A stretch of DNA of 64,000 nucleotides. Origin: an uncultured Pseudomonadales bacterium. GTDB taxonomy: Bacteria > Pseudomonadota > Gammaproteobacteria > Pseudomonadales > Cellvibrionaceae. A program made the translations under genes and the position numbers. How positions within the stretch are numbered: the stretch's first letter is position 1; every line of letters begins with the position of its first letter. This document shows, in pieces, positions 54,092-63,731 of this stretch. The DNA lies in assembly GCA_947488935.1 (NCBI GenBank), contig CANLBN010000007.1, positions 124,001 to 188,000 on the forward strand, given 5' to 3'. The notes under the pieces are model-generated. The model made no database searches, was not told where the DNA came from, and saw only the letters and a list, made by a program, of their open reading frames with translations.

Positions 54092-54784
54092 ATGATAAAA
54101 GAAGAACAAACCTTATCGATTTGGTCGCTGGTTAGTGAGGCGGGTTTAGTTGTGCAATTGGTTATGCTATTGCTGTTACTTACATCGGTTGTCTCTTGGG
54201 TGATGATCATTCAACGTGGCACTTATCAGCGCAAAGCCAAATCTTTATTTAACGATTTTGAAAAAACATTTTGGTCGGGAGTTGATCTCACTCAACTCTA
54301 TCGACAAGGCAACGATAGCGCAGGTTTAGGCAAAGCTTTAGGTCTAGAAAATATTTTTAGAGCGGGCTTTAAAGAATTTACTCGCCTGCGCCAGCAAGAC
54401 AACATAGATGACGATACCGTTATGGTGGGGGCTCAACGTGCTATGCGTGTCGCACTTGCACGTGAGCAGGAACAGTTAGAGGCGAACTTGCCCTTTTTGG
54501 CCAGTGTTGCATCGGTTAGCCCGTATATCGGTTTGTTTGGTACAGTTTGGGGGATTATGAACTCATTTAGAGGGCTCGCCACAGCTGGGCAGGCATCGCT
54601 TGCGACAGTAGCGCCGGGTATTTCTGAGGCATTGATTGCAACAGCAATGGGCTTGTTTGCTGCTATTCCAGCTGTATTGGCCTATAACCGCTATGCGGCT
54701 CGTGCCGATGTATTGACCAGTAATTACGAGACCTTTGCCGAAGAGCTAACGGCAATATTGCATAGACAATTGCATCACCGATAA
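54092..54784 (+). CDS. tolQ: Tol system motor protein TolQ
   Basis: Inner-membrane proton-channel component of the Tol-Pal complex (MotA/ExbB family), needed for outer-membrane constriction at division. Three membrane helices: LVVQLVMLLLLLTSVVSWVMII, LPFLASVASVSPYIGLFGTVWGIMNSF and EALIATAMGLFAAIPAVLAYNRY. Length 230, as expected. Start of a compact run tolQ-tolR-tolA-tolB. Confidence 0.94.
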   Translation: MIKEEQTLSIWSLVSEAGLVVQLVMLLLLLTSVVSWVMIIQRGTYQRKAKSLFNDFEKTFWSGVDLTQLYRQGNDSAGLGKALGLENIFRAGFKEFTRLRQQDNIDDDTVMVGAQRAMRVALAREQEQLEANLPFLASVASVSPYIGLFGTVWGIMNSFRGLATAGQASLATVAPGISEALIATAMGLFAAIPAVLAYNRYAARADVLTSNYETFAEELTAILHRQLHHR

Positions 54785-54803
54785 ATAATGAGCCACTATT
54801 ATT

Positions 54804-55241
54804 ATGTCGTATAACGTGTTTACACATAAAAAAGCCAGAAAAAAACCCATGGCAGAAATTAACGTCGTGCCCTACATCGACGTTATGTTGGTGCTATTAG
54901 TTATTTTTATGGTAACAGCGCCTTTATTGAATCAGGGTGTTAAAGTTGATTTGCCTCAGGCAGCCTCTGCTCCTATCGACAACAAAGATCAGGAGCCTTT
55001 GATTGTCTCCATCAAAGCTGATGGCAGTTACTATATAAAACTGGGTAAAGACGAAGAGAGCGCTAAACCACTGACTGAAATCAGTGAGCAGGTGAGTAAA
55101 GTTGTTAAGCTAAGGCCTGAAACACCCGTGCTAGTTTGGGGGGATACCAATGTCCCTTACGGTAAGGTGGTTGAGTTGATGTCTCGCCTAACTCAGGCAG
55201 GTGCTGAGTCGGTAGGGCTAGTGACGGAGCCACCTCGTTAG
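54804..55241 (+). CDS. tolR: Tol system protein TolR
   Basis: ExbD/TolR family protein, 145 residues: MAEINVVPYIDVMLVLLVIFMVTAPLL carries the single membrane helix with the proton-relay Asp, followed by a periplasmic domain ending VGLVTEPPR. Nineteen bases after tolQ and four bases before tolA; translationally coupled. Confidence 0.94.
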   Translation: MSYNVFTHKKARKKPMAEINVVPYIDVMLVLLVIFMVTAPLLNQGVKVDLPQAASAPIDNKDQEPLIVSIKADGSYYIKLGKDEESAKPLTEISEQVSKVVKLRPETPVLVWGDTNVPYGKVVELMSRLTQAGAESVGLVTEPPR

Positions 55242-55245
55242 ATTT

Positions 55246-56112
55246 ATGGGTATGATGCCGTATATCCCAGCCATCATTATCAGCATATTGCTGCATGGTT
55301 TGGTAATTGCCTTGGTTTTTATTGGCTGGCAAGCAAGCCCGCCTAAAAAAGTCGAGCAGCCTGCCTTTATTAAGGCAACCCTAGTCGACTTAAAAACACA
55401 GGGTAAGAAGGCTGCGCCAAAATCCAAGGCAAAACCAAAGCCTGTACCTAAAAAGATTAATTTAGAAAAAAAACGCAAAGAGGCAGCTAAGAAAAAAGCA
55501 GCAGAAAAAAAGCGTAAACAAGCATTAGCCAAGAAAAAAGCAGCCCAAAAAGCAAAAGAGAAGGCAGCACAGAAAAAGTTAAAGCAGCAAAAATTAGCCA
55601 AAGAAAAAGCGTTAGCTAAGAAGCGTGCACAGGAAAAAGCACAGAAACAAGAACAAGCCAAAAAAGAGAAGCAGCGGCTGCAAGAGCAGGCAAAGGCAGA
55701 GCGGCAAAAGCTTGAAAAACAACGCTTGCAAGAAAACTTACAACGCGAACGTGCACGCCTAGATGCTGAGCGAGAGGCAGAGCTTGCCGCTGTACAACTT
55801 GAGGAAGATAAGCAAGCCTCACAATCTTACATTGCAGTTATTCAGCGGCGAATCAACGATAATTGGAGCCGGCCTCCCTCTGCACGTAATGGTATGAAGG
55901 TCGAGCTGCGTATACAATTGGTGCCTACAGGAACCGTTGTTAATGTTGCCATACTTAAAGGTAGTGGCAATGCTGCATTTGACCGTTCTGCTATTAATGC
56001 AGTTAACAAAGTGGGTCAGTTCTCTGAAATTAAATCGATGCCATCGCGTATTTTTGAGCGAGACTTTCGACAATTTACTTTACTCTTTCAACCACAGGAT
56101 TTAAGACAGTGA
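55246..56112 (+). CDS. tolA: Tol system protein TolA
   Basis: Inner-membrane anchored, periplasm-spanning link to Pal. An N-terminal helix ([19 protein letters not shown]) is followed by about 140 residues of extremely Lys/Ala/Gln-rich helix (repeats of the type [13 protein letters not shown]), then a C-terminal domain starting [32 protein letters not shown], the TonB/TolA-like fold. Length 288, shorter than E. coli TolA (421), due to a shorter central helix. Its stop overlaps the tolB start (GTGA). Confidence 0.93.
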   Translation: MGMMPYIPAIIISILLHGLVIALVFIGWQASPPKKVEQPAFIKATLVDLKTQGKKAAPKSKAKPKPVPKKINLEKKRKEAAKKKAAEKKRKQALAKKKAAQKAKEKAAQKKLKQQKLAKEKALAKKRAQEKAQKQEQAKKEKQRLQEQAKAERQKLEKQRLQENLQRERARLDAEREAELAAVQLEEDKQASQSYIAVIQRRINDNWSRPPSARNGMKVELRIQLVPTGTVVNVAILKGSGNAAFDRSAINAVNKVGQFSEIKSMPSRIFERDFRQFTLLFQPQDLRQ

Positions 56113-57401
56113 AATCACTCTTTACCCTATTTTTTGTCTACTTAAGCCTAGCGTATAGTGTGAGCGTGCGCGCTGAATTGGTGATTCCTATTGTCGAGGG
56201 TGTCGATAATCCAACGGTCATTGGTGTATCACCTTTTGGCTATAGCGGTGCTCAGGCATTGCCTGAGAATATAGCGTCTATTGTTTCAGCTGATTTAAAA
56301 AGAAGCGGCCAGTTTAAAACCATAGCATCATCGGATATGTTGTCGTTTCCAAACCAACAACAAGATGTTGTGTATCGTGACTGGCGCCTTTTAGGCAGTG
56401 AATATTTAGTGATTGGTAATATGGTTGCAACACCCACAGGGTATTCAGCCAACTATTCTCTATATGATGTTGTTAGCCAACGGATTATTCTTAACAACTT
56501 TAAGGTGAATGTGGGGCGCGATGGTTTGCGCCAAATGGCCCACCATATTAGCGATAAAGTTTACGAAGCCATTACGGGTATTCGTGGGGTTTTCTCCACC
56601 CAGATTGTCTATGTTAAACAAACACCACAAAGGCAGTATCAGTTAATATTAGCTGATATGGATGGTGCTCGTGAGCAAGTATTATTACGCTCTAAAGAGC
56701 CATTGTTGTCTCCCTCGTGGTCACCCGATGGTAAATATATTGCCTACGTCTCTTTTGAAACCAGCCGTGCGGCTATTTTTATGCAGGAGCTTGCAACGGG
56801 CAAGCGTAGGCAGCTGACTAATTTTCAAGGCTTAAATAGCGCACCTTCGTGGTCACCCGATGGCAAAACACTGGCATTAGTGCTGTCAAAAGACGGAAAC
56901 CCGGAGATTTATACCCTAAATATAGCCAGTGGGCGCTTTACACGTATTACTAATCATTTTGGTATAGATACCGAGCCGAAGTGGTCTAATGACGGAAAAG
57001 CTGTGATGTTTACCTCAAATCGAGGAGGTAAACCACAAATTTACCAAATAACACTTTCCAATAAGCGGGTAGAGCGTTTAACCTTCGATGGTGATTACAA
57101 TGCCAAGCCACAGCCAACACCTGATGGCAAAGGTATTGTTATGGTTCATCGTTTTGATGGGGTGTTTCATATTGCCGTACAGGATATAGCAACAGGTAAT
57201 ATACGTGTGTTAACACGAACAGCACTGGACGAGTCGCCTAGTATTGCACCTAATGGTGCTATCTTACTTTATGCAACAAAAGAGAATAAACGGGGTATTT
57301 TGGCGGGTGTATCATTAGATGCGGGCATTAAGTATAAATTACCTGCTAAATCTGGTGATGTAAGAGAGCCCGCTTGGTCTCCCTTTTTAACTAAGCGGTA
57401 A
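56109..57401 (+). CDS. tolB: Tol-Pal periplasmic protein TolB
   Basis: Periplasmic protein with a signal peptide ([18 protein letters not shown]), an N-terminal alpha/beta domain (about 25-160) and a six-bladed beta-propeller built from PD40 repeats: [32 protein letters not shown] and [17 protein letters not shown]. Length 430 matches E. coli TolB. GTG start overlapping the tolA stop by four bases, so translation is coupled. Confidence 0.95.
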   Translation: MKSLFTLFFVYLSLAYSVSVRAELVIPIVEGVDNPTVIGVSPFGYSGAQALPENIASIVSADLKRSGQFKTIASSDMLSFPNQQQDVVYRDWRLLGSEYLVIGNMVATPTGYSANYSLYDVVSQRIILNNFKVNVGRDGLRQMAHHISDKVYEAITGIRGVFSTQIVYVKQTPQRQYQLILADMDGAREQVLLRSKEPLLSPSWSPDGKYIAYVSFETSRAAIFMQELATGKRRQLTNFQGLNSAPSWSPDGKTLALVLSKDGNPEIYTLNIASGRFTRITNHFGIDTEPKWSNDGKAVMFTSNRGGKPQIYQITLSNKRVERLTFDGDYNAKPQPTPDGKGIVMVHRFDGVFHIAVQDIATGNIRVLTRTALDESPSIAPNGAILLYATKENKRGILAGVSLDAGIKYKLPAKSGDVREPAWSPFLTKR

Positions 57402-57590
57402 ATACGTAAGGCATAGGGTACAAGATACAAAGGCATATTGATTAATATAGGTTTAAACAAACCCAATAGTTATTTTAAGCCTATGCTAGAGCTAACAATG
57501 GCGGGTGTGCTATTATCCTGCTCAAATAAACTACTAACGCTAAGCGTTATGTTATAAATAACAATTTAAAACAAGTCTATGGAGACAATC

Positions 57591-58109
57591 ATGTTAAGTA
57601 AGACCATCAAGTTAGGTTTTTCCCTTTTAGTTGCTAGTGTGATTCTAGCGGGTTGTGCGAGTACAGGTACACCTGCAGGTGGTACAGAGTCAACGGATAA
57701 TAATACAGGCAATTCAGGCGCTGAGTCTTCTGGTACTAATAATGGCGGTGCGACTGGCACGGGCGGTCAATCAGGTGGTGAATCGTCGGTTGATCTTGGT
57801 ACTGTCTTTTACTTTGATTTTGATCAGTCAACGTTAACAGCAGCGACACGTGCACTATTGACTGCACACGCAGCAGATTTAAAAACATACCCACGTAATA
57901 TTCGCCTAGAAGGTCATGCTGATGAGCGTGGTACTCGCGAGTATAATATTGCTTTGGGTGAGCGTCGTGCTAATGCCGTACGTGACTATCTTCGCTCTGA
58001 AGGTGTGACTACACCTATTGAAGTCATTAGTTTTGGTGAAGAAAAGCCAGTAAACTCTGGTGGTTTTGAAGCCGCGTGGTCGTTAAATCGTCGCGTTGAA
58101 CTTAGATAA
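57591..58109 (+). CDS. pal: Peptidoglycan-associated lipoprotein Pal
   Basis: Outer-membrane lipoprotein anchoring the membrane to peptidoglycan. The start at 57591 is favoured over the Met four codons earlier because GGAGACAATC gives an ideal ribosome site. Lipobox LVASVILAGC with lipidated C22. Then a linker rich in Gly, Ser, Asn and Thr, and an OmpA/Pal domain with FYFDFDQSTL, LEGHADERGTREYNIALGERRANAV and NRRVEL. It lies 190 bases after tolB, and so may have its own promoter. Confidence 0.94.
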   Translation: MLSKTIKLGFSLLVASVILAGCASTGTPAGGTESTDNNTGNSGAESSGTNNGGATGTGGQSGGESSVDLGTVFYFDFDQSTLTAATRALLTAHAADLKTYPRNIRLEGHADERGTREYNIALGERRANAVRDYLRSEGVTTPIEVISFGEEKPVNSGGFEAAWSLNRRVELR

Positions 58110-58138
58110 TATCTGTTAGAATTATTTTAAGACATATT

Positions 58139-59068
58139 ATGAAAAAATATTCTCTTATTAACGCAGCCAAAGTGGCTGCGGTGCTTGCCTTGAGTAGTAC
58201 TAGTTTAGTTTACCCTTCGCTGGTGTTTTCGCAGGCAACGGTGAGAGATTCTTCACCTGTATCTTCGACTCGTGCTGTTACAACTAATGGCGCGACTTCG
58301 AGTGGCACTATTGCAGCAGGTACAGGTGTTTTACCCTCCAGTAATACGAGCGATGGTGTATCGGCTCCACCGGTAAATATACCGCCACCGGTTAGTTCGC
58401 CCAATACGGCTTATCAAATACAGCAGTTACAGCAAGAGATATCTGAATTAAGGGGTTTGGTTGAAGAGCAGGCTTTTCAATTAAAACGCTTAAAGCAACA
58501 ACGTTTAGATGACTATCTTGATTTAGATAAGCGATTAACTGAAATAACCAGCTCAAACACAACGAGTAACCAAGGGGCTCATCAAGTCTCTAGTGGTAGC
58601 TCTAGCAATGACTCTTCTAATACGACTACAGTAACCTCGGATACTAGTGTGACCGGTTTGTCGGGTAGTTTACCTACTAGGCCTGTTAACGATGGTGAAG
58701 AGGGTAAAAAGCTTTATCGCAAAGCGATTGATCAATTGCTCAATCAGCAAGATTATAGTGGTGCTCAAAATAGCTTTTCCGATTATCTGAGTAAGTACCC
58801 AGGCGGTATTTATGAGCCAAATGTTTACTATTGGCAGGGCCAAATTTATTTGACCGAGAGTAATAAAGGTGCAGCCGAAAAAGCATTTACAAATTTAGTC
58901 GATCAATACAAAGACCACCAAAAAACGCCCGATGCTAAATACAAATTAGCGACAATTTACTTTGAGCAAGGTAAAAAGGACGAGGCAAAGAAATTACTTA
59001 ACGACGTCGCTGCTAGTGATACAGATGCCTCTCGTCTAGCCAAATCTTTTTTAGCAAACCAGTATTAG
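58139..59068 (+). CDS. cpoB: Cell division coordinator CpoB (YbgF)
   Basis: Periplasmic protein of 309 residues, coordinating peptidoglycan synthesis with Tol-driven constriction. A signal peptide, a Ser/Thr/Pro-rich linker, a coiled-coil trimerisation segment (AYQIQQLQQEISELRGLVEEQAFQLKRLKQQ, about 90-120) and a C-terminal TPR domain (KLYRKAIDQLLNQQDYSGAQNSF and on). The unusually long low-complexity linkers (about 30-85 and 140-185) distinguish it from E. coli YbgF (263 residues). Confidence 0.9.
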   Translation: MKKYSLINAAKVAAVLALSSTSLVYPSLVFSQATVRDSSPVSSTRAVTTNGATSSGTIAAGTGVLPSSNTSDGVSAPPVNIPPPVSSPNTAYQIQQLQQEISELRGLVEEQAFQLKRLKQQRLDDYLDLDKRLTEITSSNTTSNQGAHQVSSGSSSNDSSNTTTVTSDTSVTGLSGSLPTRPVNDGEEGKKLYRKAIDQLLNQQDYSGAQNSFSDYLSKYPGGIYEPNVYYWQGQIYLTESNKGAAEKAFTNLVDQYKDHQKTPDAKYKLATIYFEQGKKDEAKKLLNDVAASDTDASRLAKSFLANQY

Positions 59069-59129
59069 TCTCTCCAATCCGCTATAATGGCGGCTTCATT
59101 ACTTAATTCTTTTCTGCAAGTTAACTTTC

Positions 59130-59780
59130 ATGGTAGTTGATTCTCTTCGAATTACAGAAATTTTCTTATCTGTTCAGGGTGAGGCCGCGACTGCGGGTTA
59201 CCCCACGGTATTTGTACGCTTAACGGGCTGCCCGTTGCGTTGTGTCTATTGCGACTCGGAGTATGCTTTTTATGGCGGAGACAAATACCCTCTCGATGAT
59301 CTTGTGCAACAGGTAAAAGATTATGGCGTACAACATGTGTGTGTCACTGGTGGTGAACCTTTGGCTCAGCCTGGATGCCTAGCATTATTATCAGAGCTTT
59401 GTGATTTGGGTTTACAGGTCTCTCTAGAAACCAGTGGGGCAATGTCTTTGGAGGGTGTTGATAAGCGTGTAAGTATCGTCATGGACCTTAAAACACCAGC
59501 CTCTGGAGAGGTTTCTCGTAATAAATACGATAATATCGGCTTACTTGAATGTAAGGACCAACTTAAGTTTGTGATTTGTGATCGACAAGATTACGAGTGG
59601 GCGATATTTAAAGTTAACGAATACGATTTAACTCGCAAAGTAGGTAGCGTGTTTTTTTCCCCTTCTTATGAACAGCTAACCCCGTTAGCACTAGCGCAGT
59701 GGATTATCGAAGACAAGTTACCTATACGCTTACAAACACAGCTACACAAGGCATTGTGGGGCGATAAGCCCGGTGTGTAA
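59130..59780 (+). CDS. queE: 7-carboxy-7-deazaguanine synthase QueE
   Basis: Radical SAM enzyme converting CPH4 to CDG in queuosine synthesis. The radical SAM motif is CPLRCVYC (CxxxCxxC type) in RLTGCPLRCVYCDSEYAF, and CVTGGEPL is the SAM-binding GGE block. Length 216 is typical of the compact QueE fold. It is followed directly by queC. Confidence 0.94.
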   Translation: MVVDSLRITEIFLSVQGEAATAGYPTVFVRLTGCPLRCVYCDSEYAFYGGDKYPLDDLVQQVKDYGVQHVCVTGGEPLAQPGCLALLSELCDLGLQVSLETSGAMSLEGVDKRVSIVMDLKTPASGEVSRNKYDNIGLLECKDQLKFVICDRQDYEWAIFKVNEYDLTRKVGSVFFSPSYEQLTPLALAQWIIEDKLPIRLQTQLHKALWGDKPGV

Positions 59781-59840
59781 AAAGTTTGTTGCAGTTTAAG
59801 CGGTGTTTTTTGATAGAAATATATTTAGATAGGAATGTAT

Positions 59841-60521
59841 ATGACTGATTTACCCAAAGCAGTAGTATTAGTCTCTGGTGGGCTTGATTCTACAACTGTA
59901 TTGGCTATTGCTAAATCTAAAGGGTTTGATTGCTATACGCTCAGTTTCGATTATGGGCAGCGCCACCGCACAGAGTTAACGGCAGCAACTCGTATATCAG
60001 CCCAAATGGGTGCTAAAGAGCATAAAACCATAACACTCGATTTACGCTCAATTGGTGGCTCTGCGCTAACCGATGACACCATCGATGTACCTGAGGAGTT
60101 AGGCGAAGGCATACCGGTTACCTATGTGCCAGCAAGGAATACCGTATTTTTATCCATTGCATTGGGTTGGGCAGAGGTACTTGGGGCAAATACTTTATTT
60201 ATTGGTGTTAATGCCGTCGATTATTCAGGCTACCCTGATTGCAGGCCAGAATATATTAACGCCTTTGAGCAAGTGGCAAACTTGGCCACTAAATCTGGTG
60301 TAGAAGGGCAGACCTTAACTATTCAAACACCACTGATCGACTTAACAAAAGCACAGATAATTAAGAAAGGCTTAGAGTTGGGAGTTGACTATCGGGAGAC
60401 TATTTCGTGCTATCAAGCCGATGACAATGGCCTTGCATGTGGCCTTTGTGATAGTTGCAGGCTACGCCGACAAGGCTTTATTGACGCAGGGATTGAAGAC
60501 CCAACACGATATATACGTTAA
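59841..60521 (+). CDS. queC: 7-cyano-7-deazaguanine synthase QueC
   Basis: ATP-dependent enzyme making preQ0 from CDG, next step after QueE. PP-loop [28 protein letters not shown], and the zinc-binding C-terminus [22 protein letters not shown] with four cysteines. Start at 59841 (second ATG, with TAGGAATGTAT before it) is preferred to 59835. The queE/queC pair followed by tRNA-Lys is the same order as in Pseudomonas. Confidence 0.94.
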   Translation: MTDLPKAVVLVSGGLDSTTVLAIAKSKGFDCYTLSFDYGQRHRTELTAATRISAQMGAKEHKTITLDLRSIGGSALTDDTIDVPEELGEGIPVTYVPARNTVFLSIALGWAEVLGANTLFIGVNAVDYSGYPDCRPEYINAFEQVANLATKSGVEGQTLTIQTPLIDLTKAQIIKKGLELGVDYRETISCYQADDNGLACGLCDSCRLRRQGFIDAGIEDPTRYIR

Positions 60522-60620
60522 GCATGAATCTTTTGGGCGAAAAACACAAAAAAAGCTTGAGTTTTTCTAGCGAATGATTATTATGTGCGCCTCTTCGGAC
60601 ATCAACCGTTAACAAGCTTT

Positions 60621-60696
60621 GGGTCGTTAGCTCAGTTGGTAGAGCAGTTGGCTTTTAACCAATTGGTCGCGCGTTCGAGTCGCGCACGACCCACCA
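60621..60696 (+). tRNA. tRNA-Lys (anticodon TTT)
   Basis: Cloverleaf of 76 bases including encoded CCA: acceptor GGGTCGT / ACGACCC, anticodon stem TTGGC with loop CTTTTAA (anticodon TTT), and TTCGAGT in the T loop. A terminator follows. Confidence 0.97.
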
Positions 60697-60701
60697 TTAT
60701 T

Positions 60702-60737
60702 AAAGGCGCTAACAGCTAAGCTGTTAGCGCCTTTTTT
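60702..60737 (+). terminator. Terminator behind tRNA-Lys
   Basis: Fourteen-pair stem AAAGGCGCTAACAG / CTGTTAGCGCCTTT with a five-base loop, running into TTTTTT. Confidence 0.95.
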
Positions 60738-60792
60738 ATTTCTGCTACTAATTATATAACTGGAAATAAGGCTATTTTATAGTGGCTAGCCT

Positions 60793-61221
60793 TTATGCTT
60801 GACTTACTTTTTGTGTGATTTTTTTACACAGAGCAATAATCTCTTTTGCCTCTGATTCTGATAGTGCGGTTTCACAAAAAGCCTGTTTGGTGACATCGCC
60901 ACTCTTAAACGATAGTTCGCGGCCGCTATCGGTTAGCACAATATTTTTTTGGCGTTCATTATCACTCGGTACCACTCGTTTAATTAACCCCTTTTCTTCA
61001 AGACGCTTTAGCAAAGGTGTCATCGTTGCCTTTGTAAGGCCAGCTCTTTGAGCTAGTTGGCTGATGAGAATATTATCTTTCTCCCACAGTGCCATTAGCA
61101 CAATAAATTGGGTATAGGTCAAACCTAGCGGCTCTAACAATGGCCGATAAATACTGCTTAGCTGGTGTGATGCCGAATAAAGAGCAAAGCATAGCTGTTT
61201 ATCTAGTTTAGCAACGGACAA
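60793..61221 (-). CDS. MarR-family regulator, OhrR-like
   Basis: A 142-residue winged-helix regulator. The N-terminal KLDKQLCFALYSASHQL has the reactive Cys (C11) that in OhrR senses organic hydroperoxides; LTYTQFIVLMALWEKD and RAGLTKATMTPLLKRLEEKGLIKRVVPSDNERQKNIVLT form the DNA-binding wing. In Pseudomonas and Xanthomonas OhrR controls ohr; here the divergent gene is a catalase-related peroxidase instead. The 150-base intergenic region holds an inverted repeat and promoter (annotated), so this pair is probably one regulatory unit responding to peroxide. Confidence 0.9.
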   Translation of the reverse strand: MSVAKLDKQLCFALYSASHQLSSIYRPLLEPLGLTYTQFIVLMALWEKDNILISQLAQRAGLTKATMTPLLKRLEEKGLIKRVVPSDNERQKNIVLTDSGRELSFKSGDVTKQAFCETALSESEAKEIIALCKKITQKVSQA

Positions 61222-61311
61222 AAAATACTCCTGAGCAGTAAGGCTTATATCAATAAATGTAGAGCAATGCCTAGATTCTGCCTGCTTATAAATCTCTATG
61301 CAAGAAATTAG

Positions 61312-61355
61312 TTGTCAAATAGTTAGCTAGCATATAGTATGTGCACTAACTATTT
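61312..61355 (+). promoter_or_regulatory. Promoter inside an inverted repeat upstream of the peroxidase
   Basis: -35-like TTGTCA (61312-61317) and -10-like TATAGT (61333-61338) lie between the arms AAATAGTTAG (61317-61326) and CTAACTATTT (61346-61355). A repressor bound at the arms would block the promoter; the MarR/OhrR-like protein is the obvious candidate. Confidence 0.6.
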
Positions 61356-61371
61356 TGAAAGGGATATTATT

Positions 61372-62388
61372 ATGTCGAATAAAACAATAAGCCGAGTAAC
61401 TAAAGATAGAGTTATCCGTACTGTTATCGGTTGTAGTACAGTTTTACTGACTATGCAGGCACCTATGGCTAGTGCCGATGAGGCAGCATTAAATACTATT
61501 GATTCATTCGAAAAGATTTTTGGTGTCACTAAAGGAAAGCGGCGAAATCATACTAAAGGCTTTTGTTTTAACGGCACATTAACCCTCAATGATGCGAGTA
61601 TTCTTGCCTACAGCAATAGTGAGTTATTTACTGGGCAGTCTGAGGTTATTGGCCGCCTATCTCATAAGGGAGGCAAAAGCGCGCCCTCGGACGCTAACAT
61701 AGGCCAGTACGGCATGAGCCTAGCAATTACTACAGCCTCTAATGGCATTAATCTTATGTCAATGAACACCGAGGACTTCTTTCCAGTCTCTACGCCTGAA
61801 GCCTTTGCCGAGTTAATGCGGGCTAAAGCCACGAGTGGCGATGCTGTAAAAGCATTTGCGAAGAATAGCCCTGAGCTGCAACGTTATGCTGCTCATATGG
61901 CAAAGCGACCCAAAGTATTAAAACCCTACGAGGGAATTACGTTTAATAGTGTTAATAGCTTTTATTTAGTTGACGCTAACAATAAAAAAACAGCGGTAAG
62001 ATGGTCTTTTATACCCTCGGCCACGCAGTCAATAAATGTAGAGCCAAGCCAAGATTTTTTCTACGAAAATATGCAATACAGTCTCGATAAAGGTGAGGTT
62101 GTTTGGGATATGGCTATAACAATCGCTAATGCTGGTGATGTCATTGATAATGCCGCCATACAATGGGTAGGGGAGCATAAAAAAATTATTGCAGCAAAGT
62201 TGAGGGTGTCGTCTATTAGTACGGAAGAGGCAGGTCAGTGTGATGACATCAATTATGATCCAATGGTGTTATCGGCAGGTTTAGAGCCATCTGCTGACCC
62301 TATATTACAAGCTCGCCGTAATATTTATGCTATAGGCTTAAGTAAACGGCTCACTGAAAAACAACATATAAGCAAGGACGAGAAGTAA
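61372..62388 (+). CDS. Exported catalase-related peroxidase
   Basis: Haem peroxidase of the small catalase-like family (SrpA/KatA-like, about 338 residues). The start at 61372 (MSNKTISRV, with GAAAGGGATATT before it) yields a signal peptide ending ASA. The core has RRNHTKGFCFNGTL with the distal His of the RxxHxKG motif, MNTEDFFPVSTPEAFAELM, NSFYLVDANNKKTAVRWSF, and ARRNIYAIGLSKR, with the proximal haem-ligand Tyr in RxxIY. It lacks the large C-terminal domains of true catalases, and family members favour organic peroxides. It diverges from the OhrR-like gene, which should regulate it. Confidence 0.9.
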   Translation: MSNKTISRVTKDRVIRTVIGCSTVLLTMQAPMASADEAALNTIDSFEKIFGVTKGKRRNHTKGFCFNGTLTLNDASILAYSNSELFTGQSEVIGRLSHKGGKSAPSDANIGQYGMSLAITTASNGINLMSMNTEDFFPVSTPEAFAELMRAKATSGDAVKAFAKNSPELQRYAAHMAKRPKVLKPYEGITFNSVNSFYLVDANNKKTAVRWSFIPSATQSINVEPSQDFFYENMQYSLDKGEVVWDMAITIANAGDVIDNAAIQWVGEHKKIIAAKLRVSSISTEEAGQCDDINYDPMVLSAGLEPSADPILQARRNIYAIGLSKRLTEKQHISKDEK

Positions 62389-62454
62389 TAAAACAGCCAT
62401 AAGGATAGTGGCTTTTATTGGTCTACCCATTAATAATTATGTGAGGAAACAACA

Positions 62455-62685
62455 ATGAGTGATGTATGGCTAAGTAGTTTAAAAACAGACAGCCCTCAAG
62501 CAGGCTTTGAGCTTGCCCTTAAGCTTTCTAGAATGGGAGTTAAATATACACAACCATCCGATGAGGTACGAAGTAAGCTACGCCCAATCTATGAAGAAAA
62601 CGCCGATAGTTTGATTGCTAGCTCTCACGTAGTTGCTACTCATTTTCAAACAGTTGCTGCAGCTAATAATTACTGGAGTAGCTAG
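62455..62685 (+). CDS. Small protein of unknown function behind the peroxidase
   Basis: A 76-residue helical, soluble protein with a strong ribosome site (GTGAGGAAACAACA before ATG). Features: LSSLKTDSPQAGFELALKLSRMG, then a Lys/Arg and Glu rich part and VVATHFQTVAAANNYWSS at the end. It has no Cys or membrane helix. It lies 66 bases after the peroxidase with only a weak hairpin between (62391-62417), so it may belong to the same peroxide-response operon. Family not recognised. Confidence 0.55.
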   Translation: MSDVWLSSLKTDSPQAGFELALKLSRMGVKYTQPSDEVRSKLRPIYEENADSLIASSHVVATHFQTVAAANNYWSS

Positions 62686-62775
62686 CTCTTGAAAAGGTAT
62701 TAAAAAATTAATCAATAGAAGTAAGTTTATAGTTTTTAATTAAAAGCTTTCTTATCTTGCTGTATTTTCTCTCTA

Positions 62776-63210
62776 TTAAAACTTTATACGCTTTGGAGCT
62801 TTATAAAAAGTATCTATCGCTTTTGAGTTAACCCTTTTTGGTAATTTGCTATTTTTATGTTGTACCGAGGGCGCTTGCCGAGACGGACTGTTTAAAATAT
62901 GGCTGAGTGATCTATGCTTCTCGTGCAGTAGGCATGCCTCAATCTGTTTGTTGATTGTTGTCAATGTCATTGTAAGAGGGATATTGGGGCATTGTGTTGC
63001 CCCAAAAGTTAACTCTTTAGCTTGCTCATTATTTACTTTGGTCTCAGTGCTTATGCAGCATGAACTATTGATACTTGTGTGGAGTCTAGGGCTTGCTGAT
63101 AAATCCTCTTCTTTCTCTGCATTTGCTTGCATTTGTCCGGCAATAAGCATAATTGCAATAACAATAGTTACGGCTACGACTTCTATATTTTTTGGCTTAA
63201 TTGATACCAT
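62776..63210 (-). CDS. Small exported protein of unknown function
   Basis: A 144-residue protein with ideal ribosome site (TAGGAGACAGAAT before ATG) and a signal peptide (IEVVAVTIVIAIMLIAGQMQANA). The mature part has NSSCCIS and two more Cys, and a basic C-terminus rich in Lys, Ser and Arg. The overlapping frame on the other strand (62846-63262) has no ribosome site and is rejected. It converges on the small 76-aa gene. No family recognised. Confidence 0.6.
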   Translation of the reverse strand: MVSIKPKNIEVVAVTIVIAIMLIAGQMQANAEKEEDLSASPRLHTSINSSCCISTETKVNNEQAKELTFGATQCPNIPLTMTLTTINKQIEACLLHEKHRSLSHILNSPSRQAPSVQHKNSKLPKRVNSKAIDTFYKAPKRIKF

Positions 63211-63731
63211 ATTCTGTCTCCTATTAAGAAAATGTAATGTGTCTCGTTTTCATGGTTGTTAATGCGTATATTGGCATTAAGAAAAGCAATGATGCTGATA
63301 GATGAAATATATTAGACAACGTTGGTTAACTATAGGAGATTTTTTTTGTAAAAAATTGAACTCTATGATAAATTAAAAACATAAGAATTTTGTGTGCATT
63401 ACTATTTATTAAAATAGAGTAATTCTCGAGCTTTTGTGGCAATTAATAATAATTTATAAAAAATTGCATATTCTCTGAACTCGATGCTATCGATCTTGGT
63501 GGGTTGATAGTTTATTCAAATAATCCTTATTCAGTAAGCATTCAATAAATTAGTTTTTTAAAAGGCTAATTGATAATCTGCTTGCCTGGATGCGATGGTA
63601 CTTGATTGTTTATAAATAACTATTTTTAAGTCTATCGTTAATAGGAGGTTTTTAAATTATTCCTGTAATAATGCCTTTAACTTTAGCTGCTGTTTTATTT
63701 ACGTAATTTTTTATTATGGGTTTAATGATTT
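63211..63731. other. About 520-base AT-rich gap
   Basis: No confident gene. It contains a perfect AGGAGG (63643-63648) followed after 7 bases by ATT and a 17-codon frame (63656-63706, hydrophobic IIPVIMPLTLAAVLFT) that ends at TAA. That could be a leftover of a membrane protein or a leader with a rare ATT start. Otherwise nothing structured was seen. Confidence 0.5.

Noticed and set aside
60621..61300. tRNA-Lys as an island integration site
   Set aside because: In Pseudomonas the tRNA-Lys beside queC receives islands, but here no integrase follows and I see no repeated tRNA 3' end downstream.
62846..63262. 138-codon plus-strand frame
   Set aside because: Opposite to a minus-strand frame with an excellent ribosome site and signal peptide, which is preferred.
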